In this document: piece by piece, positions 53,487 through 62,099 of the stretch
Layout: each line of letters begins with the position of its first letter
Position numbering within the stretch: the first letter of the stretch is position 1
Source: CBDAQV01 sp965199335
GTDB taxonomy: Bacteria; Pseudomonadota; Alphaproteobacteria; CALMVH01
Direction of reading: 5' to 3'
Assembly (NCBI GenBank): GCA_965199335.1
Contig: CBDAQZ010000004.1
Coordinates: 124,001-188,000, forward strand
Length of the DNA stretch: 64,000 nt
Translations under genes and position numbers: made by a program
The notes under the pieces: generated by a model
Database searches by the model: none
What the model saw: the letters and a program-made list of their open reading frames with translations, nothing else
What the model was told of the DNA's origin: nothing

Positions 53487-54716
53487 GATACATTGGGCAT
53501 CGTGGCCGGCCTGCGCTGGCTGGTGCTGGACCTCAACAGCTTCTTCGCCAGCTGCGAGCAGCAGGACGATCCGGCCCTGCGCGGCAAGCCGGTCGTCGTA
53601 GTGCCGACCTCGAACGTAATGAGCACCTGCGCCATCGCCGCCAGCTACGAGGCCAAGACATTCGGCATCAAGACCGGCACGCTGATCCGCGAGGCGATGG
53701 CGCTGTGCCCCGATCTGATAACCATCGAGGCCAGCCACAGAAAATATGTCGAGTATCACCACGCGGTGCGCACGGCGATCGGGCAGTGCATCCCGATCGA
53801 GCATGTGATGTCGATCGACGAAGTCGCCTGTCGCCTCGATCGCATCCAGCAGGACCCGGCGGCGGCGCGGCAACTGGCGCTGGCGATCAAGGACAGCATC
53901 CGTAATACGGTAGGTGAATGCCTGACCAGTTCGATCGGGATCGCCAGCAACAAGTTCCTGGCCAAGATGGCCTCCAACATGCAGAAGCCGGACGGCCTGA
54001 CGCTGCTGATGCCCGACAGCCTGCCGCAGGCGCTCCTGAAACTGGACCTGCGCGCCATCCCCGGAATCGGCCGCAACATGGAGGCACGGCTGCACGATGC
54101 CGGCGTGCGCGACATGGCCACGCTGTGGAACGCCACGCCCGACCAGTGCCGCCGCATCTGGGGCGGGATCAACGGCGTGAAGTTCCATGCGCTGCTGCAC
54201 GGCGTCGATTTGTCCGGCCCCAACAACCCGCGCCGCAGCATCGGCCATTCCAAGGTGCTGTCGCCGGAAGAACGCGGCAAGGCCGCGGCGACACCGGTGA
54301 TCCGCCGCCTGCTGGTCAAGGCAGGGCAACGCCTGCGTGCCGACGGGCTATACTGCCGCCGGCTGACGCTGGACGCGAAATGGGATTTCCACCAGGGTCA
54401 TTGGGTAAAGGAACAGGTGTTCCTCGAAACCCAGGATACCGGCCTGCTGCTGCAGATGCTGAACCGGCTGTGGTCGCAGATGCCGGACAAGCGGCCATTG
54501 AAAGTCGGTATCACCCTGTCCGGTCTGGTGGAGGCGACCGCACACCAGCCTGACCTGTTCGATGCGCCGGTAGCGGAAGGCGTCCTGTCCCACGCCCTCG
54601 ACAAGCTGAACAAACGCTTCGGCGCCAACACCGTCGTCTACGGCACCTGCACACAGAAGCTGGAGAGCAAGATCGCCTTCCAGCGCGTGCCGGATCTGGC
54701 GGAGTATGCGCGGTAA
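53481..54716 (+). CDS. Y-family DNA polymerase (DinB-like)
   Basis: 411 residues of a translesion polymerase. The catalytic acids are D17 in VLDLNSFFAS and D113-E114 in HVMSIDEVAC. The steric-gate region has FF (21-22). A helix-hairpin-helix thumb region is present (LRAIPGIGRNMEARLHDAG) and a little-finger domain follows. It is more divergent than classic DinB; ImuB is excluded because the catalytic acids are intact. It diverges from htpG and carries an SOS box over its start. Confidence 0.88.
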   Translation: MNDTLGIVAGLRWLVLDLNSFFASCEQQDDPALRGKPVVVVPTSNVMSTCAIAASYEAKTFGIKTGTLIREAMALCPDLITIEASHRKYVEYHHAVRTAIGQCIPIEHVMSIDEVACRLDRIQQDPAAARQLALAIKDSIRNTVGECLTSSIGIASNKFLAKMASNMQKPDGLTLLMPDSLPQALLKLDLRAIPGIGRNMEARLHDAGVRDMATLWNATPDQCRRIWGGINGVKFHALLHGVDLSGPNNPRRSIGHSKVLSPEERGKAAATPVIRRLLVKAGQRLRADGLYCRRLTLDAKWDFHQGHWVKEQVFLETQDTGLLLQMLNRLWSQMPDKRPLKVGITLSGLVEATAHQPDLFDAPVAEGVLSHALDKLNKRFGANTVVYGTCTQKLESKIAFQRVPDLAEYAR

Positions 54717-54780
54717 ATCATCAATTTAACTTTACTTTAAGAAAGTAATCCTTTAGAAACTCCCGATTAAGGAGCACAAA

Positions 54781-55239
54781 ATGTCATGATCTCGTAATCA
54801 GATTGCCGAAGTCGTAAGCATGATGGATTTCAGAGCCGCCACAGCAGAATTGCGTGAGGGAAGCGCAGGACCCTGGAAGGATGCGATGGCGCTCATCGTT
54901 GCCAAGGACCCGGATCTTGGCCTCACCCTGGCAGTGGCCGAAGCACGTACCTCTAAACCATGGCAGCGTGACTGCAATGAAGAAGCAGCGGTTTGGGTCG
55001 TCTTGGATACGGTCAAGAATCCCGTGATCCCTTATGACAAAAAGGTTAGGGCCCTTGAGGAAGTTACCCAGCTGACATCGGACGCTTTCGGATTACCCTT
55101 TGTCCATCGCCTCTGCCGCGATGCCTACGCACAGGCGGTTTCGAACACGCCGACGAAGAACACGGCTGCTTCTCTCAACCATATTCGTTCGGCGGAAAGT
55201 CGTACACCGAAAGTGGACAAGCCTGACCAGCCGGCCTGA
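54781..55239 (+). CDS. Hypothetical protein, possible in-frame TGA at codon 3
   Basis: The stable reading frame is 54820-55239, 139 residues (MMDFRAATAELREGSAGPWK). The best ribosome site (GGAG at 54771-54774) precedes ATG TCA TGA at 54781, in the same frame as 54820, so the original start may carry a stop at codon 3. I give the wider extent to mark this. Downstream only a weak site precedes ATGATG at 54820. No family recognised; no signal peptide. The stop is at 55237-55239. Confidence 0.55.
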
Positions 55240-55293
55240 TTGTAGTATCAGCATCGATTCATAGTCCTTTACCGCCCGCCTCTAGGTCGGTCG

Positions 55294-55314
55294 ACCTCTC
55301 CCACGGGGAGAGGT
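55294..55314. repeat. Palindromic repeat, CTCTCCC/GGGAGAGG family
   Basis: ACCTCTCCCACGGGGAGAGG followed by T, a near-perfect hairpin just before the SUV3-like gene. It belongs to the same family as 6101-6197 and 63717-63824. Confidence 0.8.
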
Positions 55315-55350
55315 GAATACAGTCGCTGCTGTATCCTATATAATGCCCAT

Positions 55351-57774
55351 ATGCACACCCCTCCCCGCATCACCGCCGTCCTCGGGCCGACCAATACCGG
55401 CAAGACGCATTTCGCCATCGAGCGCATGCTGGGGCATCATTCGGGCATGATCGGGCTGCCGCTGCGCCTGCTGGCGCGCGAGGTCTACGACCGGGTGGTG
55501 GCGCAGAAGGGGGCGAAGATCGTCGCGCTGATCACGGGCGAGGAAAAGATCGTGCCCGCGCACGCGCGCTATTTCATCTGCACCGTCGAGGCGATGCCGC
55601 TCGAGCGGCCGGTGGACTGCCTGGTGATCGACGAGATCCAGCTGGCCAGCCATCCCGAGCGCGGCCATGTCTTCACCGACCGGCTGCTGCATGCGCGCGG
55701 CCTGGCGGAAACGATCTTCCTGGGCGCGGAAACGATGAAGCCGGTCATCGCGGCGCTGGTGCCGGGGGTGGAGATCGTCACCCGCCCGCGCCTGTCGAGC
55801 CTGACCTATAGCGGCTACAAGAAGCCGGCACGCCTGCCCGCCCGCTCAGCCATCGTCGCCTTCTCCGCCGCCGAGGTCTACCGCATCGCCGAATTCATCC
55901 GCCAGCATCGCGGCGGCACCGCCGTGGTGCTGGGCGCGCTGAGCCCGCGCACGCGCAACGCGCAGGTGGATTTGTTCGAGCGCGGCGAGGTCGACTACCT
56001 GGTCGCCACCGACGCCATCGGCATGGGCCTGAACCTGGACATCGCGCATGTCGCCTTCGCCCGCGATTCCAAGTTCGACGGGCGCAACGGCAGGCGGCTA
56101 TGGCCGGAGGAAGTCGCCCAGATCGCGGGCCGCGCCGGGCGGCACATGCGCGACGGCACGTTCGGCACCACCTTCGAATTGAAAGGCTTCACGCCGGAGC
56201 TGGTCGAGGCGATCGAGGAACACCGCTTCGACCCGGTGACGAAGCTGTACTGGCGCAACAGCAGCCTGGACTTCTCCAATCCGCGCATGCTGCTGGCCAG
56301 CCTGGAACGGCGGCCCGACCAGCGCGTGTTCGCGCAGATGCACGACGCCGACGACCACCGCGCGCTGAAGGCGCTGACCCAGCGGCTGGAGGCGGAAAGG
56401 AAAACACCGGGCCGGTCGCGCACCGCCCTGCTGTGGGAGGTCTGCCAGATCCCCGATTTCCGCAAGATCATGTCGGACGATCACATCACCCTGCTGGCCG
56501 GCCTCTTCGACCATCTTTCCGCGCGGCCCGGCATCGTGCCCGCCGAGTGGGTCGGGCGGGAGATCGCGCGGCTGGACAGCGGCCAGGGCACGATCGAGAT
56601 GCTGACCACCGGCCTCGCCGCGATCCGCACCTGGACCTATGTCACCGCCAAGACCGGCTGGGTCGAGCATGGGGAGGAGTTGCACGCCAAGGCGCGCGCC
56701 ACCGAAAACCGCATCTCCGACGCGCTGCATGCCGCGCTCAGCGAGCGCTTTGTCGACAAGCGCAGCGCCAGCCTGGCGCGCGCCACCTCGGCGAAACAGG
56801 ACCTGCTGGCCGGCGTGCGCGGCAATGGCGAGGTTGTGGTTGAGGGCCATGTCATGGGCGCGCTGAAGGGCTTCCGCTTCGTCGTCGACGAAAGCGTAGC
56901 GCTGGGCGACCGCGAACTGGTGCTGAAGACCGCCAACCGCGCGCTGGCGCAGGAGATGCGGACGCGCATCGGCAGCCTGTCGGAGGTACCCGATACCGCC
57001 TTCGCGCTTGAACTGGACGGGTCGATCCTGTGGGACAACCAGCCCGTCGCGCGGCTGGCCCCGTCGGCGAAGCTGCTGGAACCCGCCATCCAGGTGCTGA
57101 AGACCGACCTGCTGGACCCGGCGCAGGAAACGCTGGTGGCCCAGCGCGTAGGGCTGTGGCTGCGCGCCGAAATCCGCCGCCGGTTGCAGACGCTGCTGGG
57201 GCTGATGAAGACACGCGACGATGCCGCCCTGGACCCGGAGCTGCGCGGCATCGCCTTCACCCTGCTGGAGAATTTCGGCGTCGTTCCCAGGGACCATGGC
57301 GACTATACCGCCGCCCAGTTGCAATGGCTGCAGAGCCGCGGCGTCACCCTGGGTACGCGCTACCTGTACATGAAGGGCTTGCTGAAGCCGGACGTGACCG
57401 GGTTCATGGCGTTGCTATGGAATGTGCAGCACGGCACCAAGCTGGCGCCCCCGAAACCGAACCGGGTGTCGGTGCCTGTTGCCAGCGAAGACCAAAACGA
57501 TTTCCATGCCGCGCTTGGCTACCCGGTCCTAGCCGCCCGCGCGATCCGCATCGACCGGCTGGACGCCATGGCGGCGGAACTTGCCGAAGGCCGGGAGATC
57601 AAGGTCAAGCTGCTGGCGAAGCTGCTGACATGCACGCCGAGGCAGGCGGAGGATGTGATCGCGGCGTTATGCCGCAAACCGGTAAGGAAGACTCACGGCC
57701 ATGGGTTCCATCACTCGCCGTTCGCCGGCTTGCGGGAAACCCACGGCTCTACCGGGGATGCAACCAGGGCTTAA
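55351..57774 (+). CDS. SUV3-like ATP-dependent RNA/DNA helicase (DExH)
   Basis: 807 residues. Superfamily 2 helicase of the SUV3 (mitochondrial degradosome) type found in alphaproteobacteria. Walker A is G12-PTNTGKT19; the DExH-type box is D94-EIQ. Further motifs: FLGAETMKPVI, motif V-like YLVATDAIGMGLNLDI and QIAGRAGRHMRDG. The second half (residues ~300-780) is helical and lacks the long lysine-rich tail that some relatives have. Probably RNA unwinding in decay. It ends four bases into the convergent hypothetical gene. Confidence 0.9.
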   Translation: MHTPPRITAVLGPTNTGKTHFAIERMLGHHSGMIGLPLRLLAREVYDRVVAQKGAKIVALITGEEKIVPAHARYFICTVEAMPLERPVDCLVIDEIQLASHPERGHVFTDRLLHARGLAETIFLGAETMKPVIAALVPGVEIVTRPRLSSLTYSGYKKPARLPARSAIVAFSAAEVYRIAEFIRQHRGGTAVVLGALSPRTRNAQVDLFERGEVDYLVATDAIGMGLNLDIAHVAFARDSKFDGRNGRRLWPEEVAQIAGRAGRHMRDGTFGTTFELKGFTPELVEAIEEHRFDPVTKLYWRNSSLDFSNPRMLLASLERRPDQRVFAQMHDADDHRALKALTQRLEAERKTPGRSRTALLWEVCQIPDFRKIMSDDHITLLAGLFDHLSARPGIVPAEWVGREIARLDSGQGTIEMLTTGLAAIRTWTYVTAKTGWVEHGEELHAKARATENRISDALHAALSERFVDKRSASLARATSAKQDLLAGVRGNGEVVVEGHVMGALKGFRFVVDESVALGDRELVLKTANRALAQEMRTRIGSLSEVPDTAFALELDGSILWDNQPVARLAPSAKLLEPAIQVLKTDLLDPAQETLVAQRVGLWLRAEIRRRLQTLLGLMKTRDDAALDPELRGIAFTLLENFGVVPRDHGDYTAAQLQWLQSRGVTLGTRYLYMKGLLKPDVTGFMALLWNVQHGTKLAPPKPNRVSVPVASEDQNDFHAALGYPVLAARAIRIDRLDAMAAELAEGREIKVKLLAKLLTCTPRQAEDVIAALCRKPVRKTHGHGFHHSPFAGLRETHGSTGDATRA

Positions 57775-58211
57775 AGGTAAACGCTGGCGTCTTTCATCGG
57801 GAAGCCGGCTATCAGCGGCGTGGCGCGTTGATTTTCAGTAACAATCCGTGCTGCTGGTCCAGGCGCCGGCTTAGATGGCGAATTCGGCACTGTCGCTAAT
57901 GGAGCGACAGAAACTTGATAAGCTTCGCGCAAGTCGCTGACGATCTGAGCGTTATCACCCTTCTCGCCGTAATAGATGGCGATTGCAAGAATGCCAGGCG
58001 ATTCCGTTGCCGGCATTTCAGGATGCTGAACGGCTTTCAAAATCAATTTTCCTGCCGCTTCCATATACTGGCCGCGAACCGGATTTTCACAATCATCGTT
58101 GGCGCCGTGCATGAAGTCGATAAGGTGATAAGCGGCCACCAGCGGGTTTTTTTCGATCTTTGGAAGCGTTTCTGAAACCAATATCTTTATTGCCGTAGTA
58201 TCATCGATCAT
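57771..58211 (-). CDS. Hypothetical protein
   Basis: 146 residues, starting MIDDTTAIKILVSETLPKIE. It is largely helical in the first two thirds (VAAYHLIDFMHGANDDCENP) with a proline-rich tail (PNSPSKPAPGPAA). AAGAGGAAG lies before the ATG. Codon use is AT-richer than its neighbours. No family recognised. It is convergent with the helicase gene. Confidence 0.55.
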   Translation of the reverse strand: MIDDTTAIKILVSETLPKIEKNPLVAAYHLIDFMHGANDDCENPVRGQYMEAAGKLILKAVQHPEMPATESPGILAIAIYYGEKGDNAQIVSDLREAYQVSVAPLATVPNSPSKPAPGPAARIVTENQRATPLIAGFPMKDASVYL

Positions 58212-58378
58212 AAATCTTCCTCTTAAAAAGATGCGGCACCCTATAGGGCAACTCTTTTTGCGTCAATCGATTTTTACTGTTTCTTAGTCATTTGGCCAAT
58301 TCGCCCGTTAACCGAACAACTTGCAAACTGGCGTGTTAGAGTCAGTTGGTTCCAACTTCATTATACAAGGAGGTTTGC

Positions 58379-58585
58379 ATGGCGTTCGCCGAAAGACTTG
58401 AGTCGATGGGGCGTAAAAAGCATGATCTGGAACTGGCAATACACGAGCTGGAAAAACAGCCCCAACCGGATGAACTGGCCATCAGACGAATGAAGCGGGA
58501 AAAACTGGCGCTGAAGGATCAGATCGCAGCCTTGCTCGATGAGCATGCGCATGTCGAGGAAGCAGCATTACAGGCAGCGGAATAG
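58379..58585 (+). CDS. YdcH family protein (DUF465)
   Basis: 68 residues from the ATG at 58379, which has AAGGAGG upstream. A single helical hairpin: MAFAERLESMGRKKHDLELA, then RMKREKLALKDQIAALL, the family signature (KREKL-LKDEI). Small proteins of this kind are often regulated by stress; function unknown. A 13-base inverted repeat follows its stop and may end transcription. Confidence 0.85.
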   Translation: MAFAERLESMGRKKHDLELAIHELEKQPQPDELAIRRMKREKLALKDQIAALLDEHAHVEEAALQAAE

Positions 58586-58593
58586 TTTAAACT

Positions 58594-58653
58594 GTCATTC
58601 CGAGCGCAGCGAAAACTTTCGATCGAGATATTTCGCTGCGCTCAACATGATAA
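58594..58653. repeat. Inverted repeat after ydcH
   Basis: Perfect 13-base arms GAGCGCAGCGAAA (58602-58614) and TTTCGCTGCGCTC (58631-58643), flanked by GTCATTCC on the left. It resembles the GTCATTCC family and could also end transcription of the ydcH gene. Confidence 0.75.
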
Positions 58654-58694
58654 TCCTTATCTTTTCTTGCTTCTGGCAAGACAGAAGAGATCTC

Positions 58695-59675
58695 TCAAGC
58701 TCCAACACGAACCACTTGGCTGGTCTTGGGAGCTGCTTGTTGAGCTATGAAAGGTTCAGCGGGCTGATTGCCAGTAACTTGCACGTTATCAAGAAAAAGA
58801 ACACCCTCTCTGGTCACCCACGAGGTTCCTTTGTAACGATTTGCAGGATCCGTTTTTTGAACATCGGTGTGGAGTTTTTCGTAACAATGAAAAACACATT
58901 CGACGCCGAGCGTTTTTACTTCCGCAACGGCACTACGAAAATCATAGTCGTTTGTATATTCTGGATCGAAGACAACAGATTTTTTACCGTCCATATCTGT
59001 CTGGGCAATGCCCGGAGCCATAAAATGGACCTTATGGGTTTCGGGCGTAACATGCTCTTTCAGCATCTGCCGAACATTATGAGTTTCCGAAGGTCGGTAG
59101 TGCGAAAATGTAATTGTAGCAGGGTTATCGATAAAGGTGCCAAGGCAGCTGCGCAAAGTATCGGTTGCGACGCTCCTGCCTTTTTCGAGGGTTACCTGCT
59201 CGCCCATTTCTACAACGGCGTCAAAACGTTCAGCCAGTTCCTTCGTTATCGATGGTTTAGGCCTTGCGGCAATTGCCTCGCTAACGGTACTTTCAGACAT
59301 AACGAAGCCGCCAGCTTGTAATATCTCCTTCAAATCCTGGACGAGTTTTATCACATCGGCGTCTTTAAAATCTTGTCTATAGGGATTGCTTGCACCATTA
59401 AACACAGGAAAAATATTCCCATTGGGAATTTCTTCCAGAAAGCCAGCAATATTTTGGCTGGATTGCCGGGAAACGAGCATCGTAACGTCGTTTTCGGTTT
59501 TGCCCTGAGAGGCAACCATCAGATAGACGGGATTTCCCAGAACTGTGTTTACTCGGCTTGACTCCGTGGGCTGTATTTCGAGAGTCCTGAATAGCTGGGC
59601 GTAGTAATCATGAATGCCGGGGCCGACCAACGGCTCGGTCGAATCCTTAAACGGACCCATGATCGTATCGGGCAA
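58695..59675 (-). CDS. Orphan hypothetical protein, lower GC
   Basis: 326 residues if the TTG at 59675 is used, or 321 from the ATG at 59660 (MGPFKDSTEPLVGPGIHDYY); neither has a clear ribosome site. No signal peptide or membrane helix. I recognise no domain. Parts look like a soluble globular protein (TVLGNPVYLMVASQGKTEND, ATITFSHYRPSETHN). AT-richer than the neighbours. In a strain with a type IVB system it could be a secreted protein, but nothing in the sequence proves this. Confidence 0.6.
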   Translation of the reverse strand: MPDTIMGPFKDSTEPLVGPGIHDYYAQLFRTLEIQPTESSRVNTVLGNPVYLMVASQGKTENDVTMLVSRQSSQNIAGFLEEIPNGNIFPVFNGASNPYRQDFKDADVIKLVQDLKEILQAGGFVMSESTVSEAIAARPKPSITKELAERFDAVVEMGEQVTLEKGRSVATDTLRSCLGTFIDNPATITFSHYRPSETHNVRQMLKEHVTPETHKVHFMAPGIAQTDMDGKKSVVFDPEYTNDYDFRSAVAEVKTLGVECVFHCYEKLHTDVQKTDPANRYKGTSWVTREGVLFLDNVQVTGNQPAEPFIAQQAAPKTSQVVRVGA

Positions 59676-59790
59676 GTTACTGAAGTAATCAGGCTTTCTG
59701 TTACCTGAATCGACGGCTGTTGTGGCATGTTATTCCATTAAAAGATGCTGTAAAATAAGGCATCTTCCAATAAATTTCAACCATGAAGTG

Positions 59791-59839
59791 AAAACGCCCG
59801 GTACCTTCGGCAAATATTCGGGATATGCCGTACCGGGCG
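59791..59839 (-). terminator. Strong terminator of the trcR-like gene
   Basis: Perfect 10-base arms CGCCCGGTAC (59795-59804) and GTACCGGGCG (59830-59839) enclose a smaller stem-loop. On the minus strand the hairpin is followed by a T-run (AAAA at 59791-59794 on the plus strand). It lies just after the trcR stop at 59849. Confidence 0.85.
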
Positions 59840-59848
59840 AAACGACGG

Positions 59849-60436
59849 TTACAGATTATACTCGTTTTCGTGTTCGGTCGGCTGATCGACATACTGGCTG
59901 TGATGCAGCCCCTCGGTCGAGATATTCAGCTTGGTCAGTAGCGTGTCCAATTCCGACTGGGTGCAGAAACCCAGCGCCACCGGGCTGCGCGGCTTGATGT
60001 TGGCCGCATTCTCGTGCGTGCGGGTGCGAACGGCGTTGATCGTCGGCTTGGTGGTGCCGATCAGCTTGCCGATCTGCACGTCGCTGAGATCCGGCACGTT
60101 CTTGAGCAGCCACGCGATCGCGTCGGGCTTGTCGCCGCGCTTGTTCACCGGGGTGTAGCGCGGTCCCTTGGTCCGGCGCGCCGGTTCCGGCAGGCTGCTT
60201 TCCAGTGCCACCAGATGCGCCGCCCCGTCCCCCTCGCAACGCGCGATCTCGGTGCGGGTCAGCAATCCGGCCAGTACCGGGTCGGTGCCGACCATGCCGA
60301 TCGCAACCTCGCCATCGGCGATCGCCTGGACTTCCAGCTCGTGCAGGCTGCAGAACTTCGCGATCTGCACAAAGGTCAGGGTCGTGTTTTCAAGCAGCCA
60401 CACGGCCGTAGCCTTGGGCATGAGGGGTTGAGCCAT
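59849..60436 (-). CDS. trcR: DUF1013/TrcR-family cell-cycle transcriptional regulator
   Basis: 195 residues. DUF1013 proteins are limited to alphaproteobacteria and include Rhodobacter/Caulobacter cell-cycle regulator TrcR. Features: MPKATAVWLLENTTLTFVQI (helix-turn-helix-like), AKFCSLHELEVQAIADGEVA, RGDKPDAIAWLLKNVPDLSD and QIGKLIGTTKPTINAVRTRT. GGAG precedes the ATG and a strong terminator follows, so it is a single-gene unit. The family name is firm; the targets here are not. Confidence 0.9.
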   Translation of the reverse strand: MAQPLMPKATAVWLLENTTLTFVQIAKFCSLHELEVQAIADGEVAIGMVGTDPVLAGLLTRTEIARCEGDGAAHLVALESSLPEPARRTKGPRYTPVNKRGDKPDAIAWLLKNVPDLSDVQIGKLIGTTKPTINAVRTRTHENAANIKPRSPVALGFCTQSELDTLLTKLNISTEGLHHSQYVDQPTEHENEYNL

Positions 60437-60539
60437 GGAAACTCCAGATACGAAAAGATAATACCGCGAAATGGGCGGATAATGGCCGCACGCTAAACGA
60501 TTCCGCCCTCAAATCAACCCCGTATCTGGTCCTTGTTCC

Positions 60540-62099
60540 TTACCGGGGCGTGCAATCGGGAACCGGCTGGCCCGACAGGACGGCAAAACTGCGGTCGGGC
60601 CCCAGCGCCAGGCCGGTCACCGCCCCCGTGGGAACGCAGCCGCCCTGTGGTTTCATGGCAAACCCCGTCTTTGCCCTGGTGCCGAAACGCTGGCGGATGT
60701 CGCCAGGCGAGAACCACGTCGCGCCTGCATCCAGCAACCGGCCGTTCTGGAAAAGCGCCACGGACATCACACCTTTACTCGTACGCGTATCGACCGCCCA
60801 GCCGGCGACCTGGAACGCATCGTCGCTGATCCCGGCCCTGTCGATCGCGCCTTGTAAAGCGGGCGATTCGGAGAATCCGGCGGCAAGCGCCGCCTGACGT
60901 ATCTGCCCGATGGTGGCAAGCGGCCCATGGCCGGCGATCTGCGCCGCCAGCGCCCTTGCGGCATCCTCCCTGCGCGCGACGACATGCAGCTTCCAGCCGG
61001 CAGGGACTGCCATGGCCAGCATGAACACAAGAAAAAGTCCGGCCGCGATCCGCAGGTGACCCTGGCGTGCGTTGTTCACAAGCGCTTTAAGGCGGCGGTA
61101 CAATCCCATGTCCAGCCGGCCCAGCACGATCGCGCATGCCAGCGTCAAAACCAGCGCCATGCCCCATAGCACCGGGTACGAAACCCCATGCACCGACGAA
61201 TAAAGCGAATAGATCACCGGCACATGCACCAGGTAGAGCGCGTAGCTGTAATCGCCGAGCGCCGCCATCGCCACCCCGGCCCGGTTGCGCCCGAAATCCG
61301 GCCAGCGCACCGAAAGCCCGATCGTACCCGCCACCACCAGGGTCGCGCCGATGCCAAACAGCCAGCGCGTGGCATCGATGCCCGGCGTATAGACAGTATA
61401 GATCGGCCACGCCGCCAGGCCGACGGCCAGCAGCAGCCAGGGCGGCAGCCTGAAGCGCAGCAGGCTGGGGATCAGCAGGCCGCCCGCCATGCCGACATTC
61501 TCGCACACGGTCAGGATGCGCTGAACCGGATAGGTCAGCTCGCCCTGGTCGGGTCGCAGGATGCTGAACCCCGCCAGAAGCGCCAGCCATGCCAGCGCGA
61601 CGAGTGGCAGCCGGCGCGCCTGCCCGCACAGGGCGACCAGGAACAGGGTGACATAGAACGTGACCTCGAACACCAGCGTCCATTCGACCCGCAGCGGGTA
61701 TTTGGCGGTGTTGCCGACCGGCGCAAGGGACAGGGCAGCCAGATTCAGCCTGACCGGCTGGTGCAGGATATATTCCACCAGGCAGTACAGGGCGGCGACG
61801 ATGAAGAAGATCGGATAGATGCGAACCACGCGATGCGCCAGGAAGATCACCGGCTGCTGCACCTTGATCGCCGTCGCCATCAGATAGCCGGAGATGGCGA
61901 AGAACAGCGACACGCCCGCCGCGCCCAAACGGCCGTCCAGCACGTTGAGGAACGTATTGTCCTTGAGCAGGATCACGCCGTAAACGGAGGCGTGAAACAG
62001 CACGACCATGATCGCCGCCGCTGCGCGCAGCCATTGTATGTGCAGGTTGCGCTGCCTGCCCGCCGGATGCGGGATTTCGGTGAAAACCTCGCCGGTCAT
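60540..62099 (-). CDS. Acyltransferase 3 (OafA/YrhL-like) with C-terminal domain, paralogue 2
   Basis: 519 residues: about ten membrane helices of the acyltransferase-3 family, with NLHIQWLRAAAAIMVVLFHA (H in the conserved start), FFAISGYLMATAIK and RVVRIYPIFFI. A final helix (~370) leads to an ~130-residue outer domain containing AGWAVDTRTSKGVMSVALFQ. Such enzymes add acyl groups to surface glycans. The start overlaps the previous paralogue as ATGA. The outer domain resembles GWAxD beta-rich domains linked to glycan-related proteins; role inferred. Confidence 0.88.
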   Translation of the reverse strand: MTGEVFTEIPHPAGRQRNLHIQWLRAAAAIMVVLFHASVYGVILLKDNTFLNVLDGRLGAAGVSLFFAISGYLMATAIKVQQPVIFLAHRVVRIYPIFFIVAALYCLVEYILHQPVRLNLAALSLAPVGNTAKYPLRVEWTLVFEVTFYVTLFLVALCGQARRLPLVALAWLALLAGFSILRPDQGELTYPVQRILTVCENVGMAGGLLIPSLLRFRLPPWLLLAVGLAAWPIYTVYTPGIDATRWLFGIGATLVVAGTIGLSVRWPDFGRNRAGVAMAALGDYSYALYLVHVPVIYSLYSSVHGVSYPVLWGMALVLTLACAIVLGRLDMGLYRRLKALVNNARQGHLRIAAGLFLVFMLAMAVPAGWKLHVVARREDAARALAAQIAGHGPLATIGQIRQAALAAGFSESPALQGAIDRAGISDDAFQVAGWAVDTRTSKGVMSVALFQNGRLLDAGATWFSPGDIRQRFGTRAKTGFAMKPQGGCVPTGAVTGLALGPDRSFAVLSGQPVPDCTPR

